Below are positions 53,116 to 64,000 of a stretch of DNA of 64,000 nt, in pieces; position 1 is the stretch's first letter; each line of letters begins with the position of its first letter. The translations under genes and the position numbers were made by a program. This DNA is from Hymenolepis diminuta. Taxonomy: Eukaryota > Platyhelminthes > Cestoda > Cyclophyllidea > Hymenolepididae. The notes under the pieces were generated by a model. It was given only the letters and a program-made list of their open reading frames with translations, had not been told where the DNA came from and made no database searches. The stretch is from positions 1,493,331-1,557,330 of the forward strand of contig CAADRB010000013.1 of NCBI GenBank assembly GCA_900708905.1. The letters are read 5' to 3'.

Positions 53116-54405
53116 CAGGGTGCGTAAGGTATCTGAGGGCACTTATATTTTTGTAATTTAAACTAACCAGATTATAAGTAACGTATTTTTAATGTCAGAA
53201 GATCTCATAGCAGATACTACTACGACTAATGAAATGAAGAGACACACTGTGTAATAGTGTCATAAAAGCGAAACACAGGAATTTAGAAATTGCAAGCTTT
53301 CTAAAAGTCGTTATATCCCTCCTTTTTGAAGTTATAAAGGGGCTGCTGAATAGGAACAATAGAGATGAATTGGCTGCCACGAGCAAGATAGAGTAGCATT
53401 GTCAACGCTCTGACTCTATCACACTCACTCAGAACATCTGAGTTTGTCAGAAGACTGCGTGGCATAATGGACGAAAATCCTGGAGTGTCAATGTCACGTC
53501 TCGCCAAGGATCTTCAAGTGTCTGAAGGAATAATAAGGAAGGTTCTTCATCAACACCTCGAATACAGATCATACGTTCTTAGGCGAGGTCAGTTTATGTC
53601 GACAAAAAAACTCAAGAAAATTGTTTAATGCTGGCAAAACAACTTTTAAACAAGTTGAAGCACTCAGAAGAGCAGGAGGGTCCTTGGTTTTGAACCGACC
53701 ACAAAAATTGCCACCAGGATCAAAAAGTCAATCAGAGAAATAATAGTTGGCTGGCTATGTGCTGCCAAGCACCACTGAAATTCCAACTGTTATGCATGCG
53801 CACAAAGTTTCCGGCGACAGTGATGATTTTCGGTGTTGTTAGCTATGAAGGGCGCATCAAGATTCCCCTATTTTTTCCACAGTGCCTTAGAGTCAATGTA
53901 GATGCCCATGTCGAGACTCTTCAAACCATCGTTTTTAAGCCGCCTTGGATAGACAGCGTGGCCAATGAAGGAAGACCCTATGTCTTCCAACAAGAGTCAG
54001 CTCCATCCCATAAATCTCTTAAAACCCAGGATTGGATGGATAGCTGAAAATTTTTATCATAATGTCACGCTGACCTCTTAACCCACCAGACCTTAATCCT
54101 TTGCATTACTATGTGTGGGGTGGAGCGTGGTTGAAAAGGAAATCAATAAGCATCTCCATAACACCAAATCCTCCCTGATGGAAATAATAGCTCGAACAAT
54201 GGCGGACATCAATACAGGCTTGCAGTGACTTTCGGACTCGAATTGAGTGAGTGATAGAGGCCGAAGGAGGATACATAGAATAAGATCTAGGTTAATATTG
54301 TTTATTTGTTTTGTTACAAGAAATTGTAAGTTTTAACCATTAATGATTTCATTTTCTGTTGTTCTAAAAGTGTGTAAGGTGCCCTCAGATGCCTTACACT
54401 CTCTG
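53116..54405 (+). mobile_element. Complete but degenerate Tc1/mariner-superfamily transposon
   Basis: The element is 1,290 bp, flanked by TA (53114-53115 and 54406-54407), the target duplication of this superfamily. The left end starts CAGGGTGCGTAAGGTATCTG and the right end, reverse-complemented, CAGAGAGTGTAAGGCATCTG; both continue AGGGCAC, so the terminal inverted repeats match over about 27-30 bp with four or five differences. Length, TA duplication, repeat size and the single transposase remnant inside all fit. Only this one copy was noticed in the window. Confidence 0.88.
53427..54290 (+). pseudogene. Tc1/mariner transposase pseudogene
   Basis: Reads in the plus direction in several frames. 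An N-terminal helix-turn-helix part (53427-53610) contains SRLAKDLQVSEGIIRKVLH and VLRRGQF. The catalytic part (53757-54047) contains TKFPATVMIFGVVSYEG, VETLQTIVFKPPWIDSV and RPYVFQQESAPSHKSLKTQ; the position that is Asp in QQD of the DDE/D triad reads Glu. The C-terminal part shifts frame but keeps PDLNP, YYVWG and the NTKSSLMEIIARTM segment (to about 54230). At least two frameshifts and several stops make it inactive, and the segment that should hold the first catalytic Asp is not readable. Confidence 0.85.
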
Positions 54406-54407
54406 TA

Positions 54408-57400
54408 TAAAAGAAGTTGGAATAATGTTTCTATTTGCTGAAATACTTTAGACAATCCCTAATCCTATAATAGAATCTCCTTATGATAGGAGTGGAATTG
54501 ATAAAATTCCTCGAATGGCATTCGATTCTCTACCACCATTCTATTCTGAGACAACTAATGCTCTTCCGTATTCGTTTTTAAAAATGAAATCTTCTATATT
54601 GCATGCTAACAAGGTAGTCAATCAATCCCTCAAACCACTGCTGTCCCCTGCCTATAAACGGAAGTCACCACTGAGCAACATGTTTTATCTTCTCTACCCC
54701 CTGGATCGTATCAACTGAATCCATTGTGCATTTCAGTAGGAAGTCTTGACTACAAAACTTTTACCAGATATACCAGTGGTGACACAACTGACCTGTTATG
54801 GTATCAGATCTGATTTGGAATAAATGAATGATCATAGGGAAAATAAAGACCTCAAGTTAGTTAATGCAAATAGAAGAAGGTATATCATTAGACCCCTTGA
54901 ATTGATGAGCCGCCTTTCAAATCTACATTTAATGATTACAATCTTAGAGTTTCGTTCAAGAATAGTTGTGTTACTTGACCAAAAATAGAGATAAAGGTAG
55001 AATAAGTTCTAAAACTGTTTTAGGGTCATCCCCATTTTACGTCAAAAATGAATAGGCATTCACGTATTAGCTTTTAAGAAAATCCTAATGGTCATGCTCT
55101 ACCAGCGGTCTTACTCACTCTACCTGCTTTTTCGGGGTTCGTGAGTCATACTGTCTCGGTAAATCAATGGTATGAGTCATATTTAGCGGGCTCTTAGCCC
55201 CACTGATTCAGTAATGTAACGCTCAAAGTGTACCAATGAAAGTTATCTTTTCCTTCGAACGGTTCGATTCTGCCATAATCTGGATCCGGGTGTTTGAGTA
55301 GAGAATGGAACTAAAAGCGCAGGACAAGAAAATGGAAAGAGAAGTAAAAGGTTCTTGCATACGTTAACGAATGTTAGCGAACATGGTTGGGAATTTTATA
55401 TAAAAAGCACCATCTGAGGCCAATGACCAACCAACCAGATCGAAATCGTTATTCTTGCACCAACCCTATGCGGTTTAATCATTAATATCTCTCTGATAAT
55501 CTTTTAAATGACCAATAAATAGGAAAATAAACTTATTTTTATTTGGTATTTCATGCTTTAATAAAAAGTGAAAATTAAAGTAGTGAAACAGGGGGTGATT
55601 TTGAATTCGAACTGAGGAAAAGCCCGACTTTCCAAATTAAAAAAATTATCCCTTCTTACGTGTTACGTATGGCATTTTTAATTAATACTTTCATATTATT
55701 AACTAGTGAAATAAAATAGCTACACTCAGCTTCCCTCAGTCAGTCAGACGTACATTTATTATTCTAATGGGATTTTCATTCAGACAAACTTCGTGTGCCA
55801 GCTGTTTTGATGTACCACTCGTTTTGGGAATGGAGGAGAGGATGATGATGGTTAGCCTCTCACTGCATCGGTTTAGCTATAATAAAATGTAAAACTATAA
55901 CGGTAAATTTTTTAAACCATAGGTGTCTATTACTAAAAGTTGTACCCCTGATTTGAAAAAGACCAGATCTATCGATGATATCAAAAATCTGTTAGACAGC
56001 ATAATTATATGGTTCAATGTATGCCTTTACAGAAGGCGGACGGCAAAGCCTCCCCCATTAATGCGTCAGACATATTGATCATAGAAAGCAAATATTTTCT
56101 GTTTATTCTCCCCTTGAGAGGACCAAAGTACGGATCTGTCATCGCCTACAGGTTGGTTCAATCTGTCAGCCAGTTTTGGCTGTAGAACCAAGTGTACGCA
56201 TAGTAAACCTTATGCGTTATTGACTAGGCCATGTCAATGTCATGACATGAGTTTCTTCAATACCAAGATCATAAGCCAGTAAAAGCGGCTTTATTTGATT
56301 TATTGCCTTTTGATGCTCAAATGTGGAAGCCTGAATAAACAAAATGGACTGTTTTGGAAAGACTGTTTAGAGGATTCAAATTATCGTTTATTCAGATACT
56401 TTTGCTAATCTCTTAATACTTTTCTACTAGTCGAAGGTAGCAAGAGCAGTTCATAGGTGATCGTGTTGATTTTCCAATTACTAGAATAATTAAAAGCAAA
56501 TAAACCTAGAAAGGAGTTCTTTCCGTGAATACAATTGAAAAATTCTGCTTTGAATGATATTACAAGTCACATTTTAGCAGTCAAAGGAACAAGTGCAGAA
56601 TCGAAGAAACTACCTCTGTCAGCCAAAGCTTAACACAATTTTGTAATATCGAACTAAATTTTGTACTTATTAGAAGAAGTTGTACTTTTAATTTGGGATT
56701 CTTGGAAGGTTCATGATATTACCATGCAGTTATATAGTTTAAAGTATGCCGCTTATATATGATGGGAAAACTCGTGTCCATTTCGTGGTGCAAAATCACT
56801 CCTGTGTTTTTGATCATTAATTGAGAGGTTTTTCCTTTTCTTTGTATTAATCAATTCTAGTGTTTTTGTTTAAACCGAAAAATTTCATTCCTCCCATGTT
56901 TTGCTGTAATTCTCAGTGCCATTAATTTGTTTTTGGCTCAGGAATGGTTTGCTATTGTGAATTTTTATTCATGTTTTAAAAACTTACGATCCATTTTCTG
57001 CAGTAATATTGAAAGTTGAATCTTTAATTTTCTGCTCACAGCGCATTTTAAAATCTCTTTATTGTTGTGATGTGGCAAACATTAGTGGAATTTGAATAGA
57101 AAACTAATGGACAAAGACCATTAGTTGGCGTGTGGGAAGGATACAATTAACCCTTTTATTCAATATTCACCCACTCTGGGTAATTTCCAGGAGGAAGGCT
57201 GCAAATAGATTGAACTGGATTGAGGGCAACTGCGTTATCGAATGAGTGACCATTCAAAAGGGAATGTATTGGATTGCTGGCACAGACTGAATAAGGGTAT
57301 ACGGGAGGCGGAGAGACTGCTGGACGCACAAGTGTTCAGTAGTGATAACACTACGCTCCTCTTTTTTCGAGCAAACTGTTTATGTTATTTAAGTATCATG

Positions 57401-60400
57401 CCCCCCTTCCGTAAACATTGAACACAACCTGGGACAAACCCTATGGCTCCCTAATGCCCCTTCTTTATATAAATATATCTCTTTCTAAATAACATAGAAC
57501 TCAAATTTACTTCAAAAATCTATCAGCATTAATGAACAACTAAAAAGGAGGGTGAAAAGTACGAGAAATTTTAATTGCTAACTTAACTCATTTAACCAAC
57601 GAAAGGTATTCATGTCATTAAATAATATGAAAGGGCTACTGAATTATAAAAAGTAGAAATGTGTTGAAGGTTTTTACCGCCCTTCTCATCTCGGAGTTGG
57701 TTCTAATGCCACTTTAATAATACCATACAGACTCCAGATTTCCAGGTTTCAGATAGCAGTAATTTTTTTATGGCAATTCTTTATGCAAGAATAAAAAGGG
57801 CTCTAGATCTATGAAAGAGGCAAATTCATAAAAGTTTAATTTTGTATAAACAGAAATAAAAATCGGAGTTGGTATTCTACTCATTTTGTTATTTTAATTA
57901 TCACCCACATTAATGCAAAAAAATTTACACTTTTTTTAAGTGTGGAAGCAACTGAAATCGGTTAACGGAAAATTCAATAAATAAATGTTGGGAGTGATTC
58001 CATTTTATCTTGGATTCGAGTTGTACATGATTGATTAAACGGGTAACTCTCATTCCAAAAGTCAAATTTCGTGATTCGTTCCTTGGATTGCAGTAAATAC
58101 TTGTCCACAATGTTCAGTGTCTATTAGCCGGGTTTTTTTATCAAAACGTCTTGCAACTTCAGTTCATTTCCTAGCCTGATGATTAAGAAGGCAAAGTGAT
58201 ATTGAATTTTATTCGACAATTTGTAGTTTAACGGAGCAGAGATGAGACAGGTAATCATTTTAAGTTCACAGAGTTTGCTCAAGGTGCTTTCTTCGAAATT
58301 ACAGAAACATTATATATTATTTGATAAGACTGCAGTTGAACAATGTGTCATTATACGGACTGAAAGAATTTAAAAATTTCAAGACACCCAAACTGGGAAG
58401 CAACGATTGCCCTTGATGTCGAGTGGTGATCAGAATCGTTTCAAGATTACGGTCTTTTGGTTTGAGATACTCGAGGTAGTTATGCTAGATTGGATCTTAG
58501 TTTAATGGTAAGTTATATTGGATACCGAGTTTTAAGGACACAAGTTTGTCTCTGGAAGTTACGCTTTTCATAAATCGGTTCTGACATGTTTGATGGTGAA
58601 CATTTAAAATACACAAACTCTTAGGACTTCCACTACTAAAAGTAAGCTAGTAAGCCATAAGTTGGTATAAAAGTGGCCAATAATACTTGCAGAAGTTAAT
58701 TATCAGAAGTTTATACAGTGCATCTGTGATTTATCCTGAGCTTATCCATCAAAAATTATACATCTTCTTCAACTACTAGCATTAAAGACCGAAAATAATT
58801 AGTCACCCGGTGTTTTTATAACTGCACTGTATTGATGGAAATAAAATCTAACCAGGCTTCATAACATCCACAATCGAAGCAGAAGTGGAAATTAAAAGAC
58901 ATGTTATCGTATCATTTGAAAACTTGATTCTTTAGCGCTTTCAAATCGTCCATTCGATTAGGGAGTAAGTGGTAACAAGAGCTCTATGTACAATGGTAAA
59001 TAACTTGGAGGGTAGTATTTGTGATGGCATTACAAAATATCAGATGTCGAGGATCAACATTTGGATCCATCATTTTACAATTACTAACTATTTTGAAAAG
59101 AAAAGTCGTATGTGAGAGGCACCTAGTCAGGCACCGAGGTCATGGGCACCGGCAAAAGTTACTGCCGCCAGCATATGTATTCATATTAAATATTTTAGGC
59201 TGAAGACGGTAATTAAAATTCCAACTGTTTATAGTTTTCAGTGAAGAATGGACTTTTGTTGTACGGCGTATTTATTTAGTGAAAATTTGTTGTTTTTAAT
59301 AATAATTAGTTTGTATAAAAATGTGAAAATGTGAGAAATACTGAATTTTACTATTAATAACATGAAATATGTAGTTTAAATATTAACAATATCTCTAGAA
59401 CCATTTTTATATAACCAGCAATATTCATTAAATAATCATTTTCAAATATCAAAACTAATCATTAAACAATCAGCTTAAATTAATAATAAATTATTAATTA
59501 ATTCCACTTGTTGCCACAATTCCACATCGAATTTTCCAAAAGCTGCCAACCCAGATGATGGTCAAACCTCAATGCATGAGACTTGACATCTGCCAAATCC
59601 TGCCACTCAACTGATCCTTCGGCCATCGGCTTTAATCAAATTCCCATCAATTACTTCTTGCTCTATCATCAAGTACTCTATTTCCCTTTACCCCTCTTGA
59701 CAAAAATCCACCCACCTATGGTCATCCAGATTCTCATATTCATACCCTCACCGCAGCAGTAGCACTAGAATACAACAGGTAGGCAGGTGGGTAGGCTGCC
59801 TTCAAACAATCCTCTCCCCCAGTATCTCTCTGTACGTGCGGAGCTTGTGAGGGGGGATACCAGGAGTTTGTAGGTAGATAGAATGGGAAACGTCAATGTA
59901 GAATAAGACTTTTTATGGGGTAGCTAATTCACGCACATAAAGGGGGAGCAGCGATTCGCTTGGGGCCTGTCAGAGGGAGTTTTTTATGAACCACAACATC
60001 TGTGTGTACAGGTTGAATACTACAGTGGATTTTTTTTCCTATCCTGAACTGAGTTTTTTTTTCGTTAGAATTTCACTAAGTTGAATTTAATACGAGCAGA
60101 TTTTGGTTTGTGCATTAGACTTCTTCTCTAAACTTTTCATCAGAAGACTGTTTTACCCTTTGTTTTGTGATGAACTACGATAGTTCCAAATGCGTTTGGG
60201 AGGGGAATAAAAGGCGTTCTTACACCACGATTGAAACGAAACTCATACGGAAGTAGACTTATTGATTCTGAAGTAATGACATGAGTAATTTTGGGAATTT
60301 GGCGAAGGATCAGACACTTTGATCTGATTTGTATTCATTATTTCATTATACATAGCCAGCCTTTGAGGGTGAAATGATTAAAAGATTCTGAATTTATTAT

Positions 60401-61055
60401 TCAAATGGCGGTACATTTGAAATAATCGCGGTATGCAAAGGGCGATATCAGAGTTACAAGAAATCTTATTGTTGAAATTTCTTGTATGACGAGGAATTAT
60501 CGACCTTAACTAACCTTTTTATTATTAATGTCGACAGATTTTGATTTTTCAATTGTTTCCCTTTAATTCGAACATTCCACTTACTTTAACCACACAAGTA
60601 ATATTTCTCTAAGCATGCAAATCTGATCAGATCTGACGCCGATCAGAAGTATTTGCAATACCTTGGAATTAAAACACAGTTTCACTTTATTACCTCCCAA
60701 TTTGGGGTTTCGTACATAAACACTTTCACATATTCCAGTCTTCTTTCATGGTGATAATTGCTTCAATTTAGAAATCAATTGTCCTACAACGGTTTTTAAA
60801 AGCTTTGGCTCTCTCTAATTCAGACTTTGACATAAACACGAAGTAAAAATAGGGCTAGCTAAAACGGCTATTTCAATTGGGTTAGTGGAACAAGGTCATA
60901 AATCCTTGAGCCTTAGATACAAGATCCTCAGTAACTAGTAATCATGGTAATTTCTTTTCGCAGAAATTAAAATATTAAGAATTGATTATATACTAATTAA
61001 CTCTTTAATGAATTTCCAGATGATAAGACACTGCTATTCGTTTTCTTTTTCAAAG
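54408..61055. other. Intergenic, nothing firmly recognisable
   Basis: An ATG-started 67-codon frame at 54515-54718 (plus), just beyond the transposon, and a 60-codon frame at 59021-59203 (plus) read acceptably but have no other support. Upstream exons of the 61-kb gene model may hide here. A GC-richer zone at 59750-59880 contains GGTAGGCAGGTGGGTAGG. Confidence 0.45.
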
Positions 61056-61388
61056 GCCCTTGATAGACACAGCTTACGGAGTTCTACTAAACGTTTTTAG
61101 CTATCTCATCTCTGCTTTGTTGAAACTGTTGTCTTATCAACCATTAGAAAGGTAATAAATATTAAAGGTAAATAATTGCTGAACATCGTAGATAGGCGTT
61201 GGCTGGAATTCAGGGAACGATTCGTGAAGTTCGGATTTTGGAAAGTGGAAAATACTGTACAACTCGAGTTGAAGAATCAAATGAAGTCAAGTTCCGGATC
61301 TTATTCTAGAATCCAGGTGGTTTTTCAGCCCAGTTTAAGTAAACCTATCGGCAATTTCCAACTATTGTGCGATGATCTGCAGTACTAA
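61056..61388 (+). CDS. Last two exons of an unrecognised gene, 44-bp intron
   Basis: Exon 61056-61151 (acceptor TTTTTCAAAG, entering in phase 2) reads PLIDTAYGVLLNVFSYLISA then LLKLLSYQPLE and donates at GAAAG|GTAATA. A 44-bp intron ending GTAGATAG leads to exon 61196-61388, which stays in phase: RRWLEFRERFVKFGFWKVEN, then QVVFQPSLSKPIGNF and DDLQY before TAA. Coding-like balance and GC above the flanks support both exons. The first exon has a hydrophobic, membrane-like or helical stretch; the second ends in beta-like strands. I recognise no family and could not find the upstream exons, so about 95 residues are visible. Confidence 0.42.
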
Positions 61389-62754
61389 TTTCTCCCTAGG
61401 AATAATAATAATAATATTGAAACCATTCCTGTTTTTATAAACATTAGCCTCCAATTTCCATAAATTGAAAAAAGGACAAGAAAATGAGGCAAAATTCTTT
61501 CAATGACCATTTTAAGTATTGAAACTTGTAGTATTTTTGTATGCGGCTGATGTGAATTTGCACTTGACCTGATTTCAATGGTCTCGTTTATTCTGACGTG
61601 ATCCCCTACTTGAGGTCAGACAGGCCACGTGGAAAGCTTAAATTCCGGACACGCGCTGAAGTTTTGTAAAAATAAGCCTTTTCGCCTATCAAACCACGTA
61701 TCACTTAGTCCGCCGTTACGATACTACAACTAGAAATTGAAAAGTTAGATAAATCATTGAATTCGATTTAAATAAGAAACAAATATAAGATTTGAAGTTT
61801 CTTACTCAACAGTTGGTAATTTCACATATTTAAAATCTTGGTCGTGCTATCCAAGTCCCAACCAAAGCTTTCAGTCGGGTAACTCAAAATTAATAAAGTG
61901 CTAATCTGAAATTGTTATGGTTCACTTTCTCAATTGTGACAATTTAAATGTGGGCTAAATGCAGGTTTTCCCTCATCAAAATGCTTCTAAAATATAATTC
62001 AAAACATGTTCAGTCATAAAATCTCAAACTAAGATTGGACTGATGGAATGCATTAATTTTGAATCTGTTTTGCACCCTAGATAAACAAACGCCCACCAAC
62101 ATGCACCCTAACTGACAGTCATTGACAAGGTTGTGACATTCCGAATAACATATTAGGACAAATGATTTTTGGAGGGTAGTTTAAATTATCCCAGATCTCA
62201 ACAAATAACTCTTTATTATTCTAGAAAGTGTGGTGAATGGCTGATTATTATCGATGGACTTGAAGTTTACCCGAAATATTGTCCATTCATGACACGATAT
62301 AATATAACCTTAACTGAACTTAAATCAATATATTTACTGCATTAGGTAATCAGAATGCATACATATCAGTTAAGAAGCATGAATTTCGATGCTATTTCAT
62401 TTTTGCAGCCAAAAAAGGCAGTTTTATTTTTTCCTATTAATCTAATTTTGCATTTCATTCACTTTACAGGCTTAAATTTATTAGTACACTACCACTAATA
62501 CTTACGCGAATTTGGTTACTATCGGTAGAGTATCAAATATTAAATATCCACTTGACAACAAGTTCGATAAGCCTTCAACCTAACTTCCCCCATCGACCTG
62601 CAATTTATTGATACTTAAACCTAACGGTTATGGTTGCGCACTAACTGGCTCCCAAATACGATTTTGTGGTTGACATGGTGGGAGGGGAAGACAGACAGTC
62701 ACCAAGACCACGTGACTCATCTTAGAAGTAGCGATGCGGTCAAGGCATTAGCAA
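61389..62754. other. Intergenic between convergent models
   Basis: Begins with an AAT/ATA repeat (about 61400-61417). Nothing else supportable. Confidence 0.5.
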
Positions 62755-63235
62755 TTAGGAGGACAAAGTTACATCACAATTCCTTAAGAATTTTGCGATG
62801 TCGAAGCCCTTAGTTTCTGAAAGCATGACAGTATCCCTTTCAGACTCCACGACCCGAATATTATTAACTCTCCACTTATAAAGTTTATCTGATTTAGACG
62901 TGACATGTTGTCTCTGGATCTTCATGAATAACTGCCAAAACGTTAGAGATTTAATAAATTCAAAGCTTCTACGGGAAAGATAAGTTAACTGCAAATTATA
63001 CCCCCATTTTCTTCCTCTAAAGTGGGGAAATCTGTTGAATGCTGGAACCAATAAGCGAACAAAACTGGTTCAAAGAAAAGAAAGACCATCCTCTCAATTT
63101 AATTCTTAATAAAAATCTTGAACATTGATCCAAATATAAACGAATTTTGTGATCATTTTTCCTTTGTTCTTCTGTGATTAATAACCGATTTTTCTCCACT
63201 TCAGCCAGAATTAATAGGTAAAGAAAAATGTGCAA
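62755..63235 (-). CDS. Candidate coding segment with frame change, unknown product
   Basis: Two minus-strand frames read well. The first (63235 to about 63075) gives ILAEVEKNRLLITEEQRKND then LDQCSRFLLRIKLRG; the second (63069-62755) gives FVRLLVPAFNRFPHFRGRKW, SFEFIKSLTFWQLFMKIQ and RVVESERDTVMLSETKGFD before TAA. Between them lies GTCTTTCTTTTCTTTGAACCAG, which looks like a donor and a strong polypyrimidine acceptor only 22 bases apart. That is too short for a normal intron. Either the second frame is a terminal exon whose partner lies further upstream, or a frameshift has broken a gene. No family recognised. Confidence 0.3.
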
Positions 63236-64000
63236 AAATTATATCGCCATTTAAATCAGCGTCAAACCTAAGCTCCAAGCGATGTTAATTTTATCAAATA
63301 TCCAAGTTGGGAAGATTCTAAGGCCACCGAAGCACCAATCGCAACTTAGGCGATGGAACAGTCTTAATAAGGAAGTGCTAAAGTGGACAGCATGAGATAA
63401 TTTAATATTTGTAAGGATGACAAACTATATCGGGAAAAAATTTAACGAATGTCCAAACAATCTTCCCTGATTTTTAAAGTTTTGTCACACTAATTAGCCT
63501 TAATTGTTATTATCTTGGGCGTCACGATTAAAACAAACACAACTACTGAAAATAGCAGACATTTTTTTAATTCAGAGATATCGCTTCTGAGCCTAAAAAA
63601 GTCTCTTCAAAATTACATTATATTCGGATTACTCATTCTTCAACAACTTGTCGTACCCCAGATGGAGAAAGTTGTTTTGTTTTCAATTTTTTTGAAATTC
63701 AAAATTGTTTTATCAAATGACTCACTGTTTATTTTTAAAAAAAATTAAAATATGGGATTCTTATATGAAGAGAAATATAAGTATATTTTAAAACACTTCA
63801 AAGATCGAACTCTATTATAATATATTCATTTTTACAACCGACCTATTCGATTGAACTTCTTTTGCATTCCCTTAATTGCAACCTGAAATAAAGAACATGA
63901 ATACTGGTTTGTGATATTGAGAGCCATTGGAGCAAAATTAGTAGTATATTGTAAATAAAATGAAGTACGCTCGGCTCAAAGAGGCGGGTGGAAAGATTTT
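63236..64000. other. Window end, nothing recognisable
   Basis: AT-rich; a 77-codon plus-strand frame at 63515-63748 is composition-driven. Confidence 0.5.

Overview
This is AT-rich, gene-poor eukaryotic DNA from a draft assembly (18 Ns at 38515-38532). Protein-coding exons carry GT-AG introns, several of them very short (34, 44, 69, 85, 101 and 138 bp). Short introns, Ty3/gypsy and Tc1/mariner debris and long empty stretches suggest an invertebrate metazoan. A parasitic flatworm (tapeworm or fluke) is my best guess, but it rests on genome style, not on a diagnostic gene.

Layout. 1-22.7 kb: no recognisable host gene; a decayed Ty3/gypsy retrotransposon (about 2.1-4.26 kb) lacking its reverse transcriptase region, copies of three dispersed repeat families (called A, B and C here) and a (TA)n tract. 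22.7-25.0 kb: the clearest gene, a minus-strand gamma-tubulin complex component, best matched to GCP5, in two exons. 25-44 kb: second copies of families C and A, a third copy of B, microsatellites and a few weak exon candidates. 43.95-45.75 kb: a small two-exon RING-finger gene (289 aa), followed on the same strand by a three-exon gene for a 98-aa orphan protein. 46.7-48.0 kb: isolated minus-strand exon candidates, including a terminal exon with a hydrophobic stretch and a basic stop-transfer-like tail. 49.5-50.5 kb: a minus-strand two-exon gene with a 34-bp intron for a 307-aa basic, low-complexity protein rich in tyrosine motifs of SH2-ligand type. 53.1-54.4 kb: a complete but dead Tc1/mariner element with both terminal inverted repeats and TA target duplication. 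61-63.2 kb: two convergent partial gene models of unknown identity.

No operon-like functional system was found. The genes that can be named point to unrelated jobs: microtubule nucleation, ubiquitin ligation and possible tyrosine-kinase signalling. The most interesting items are the tyrosine-motif protein, the RING gene with an unfamiliar C-terminal region next to an orphan gene whose ATG abuts a splice acceptor, and the three repeat families, two of which (A and C) carry LTR-like signals. Exon calls without a family match rest on phase-compatible splice sites and reading-frame quality, and are weak individually.
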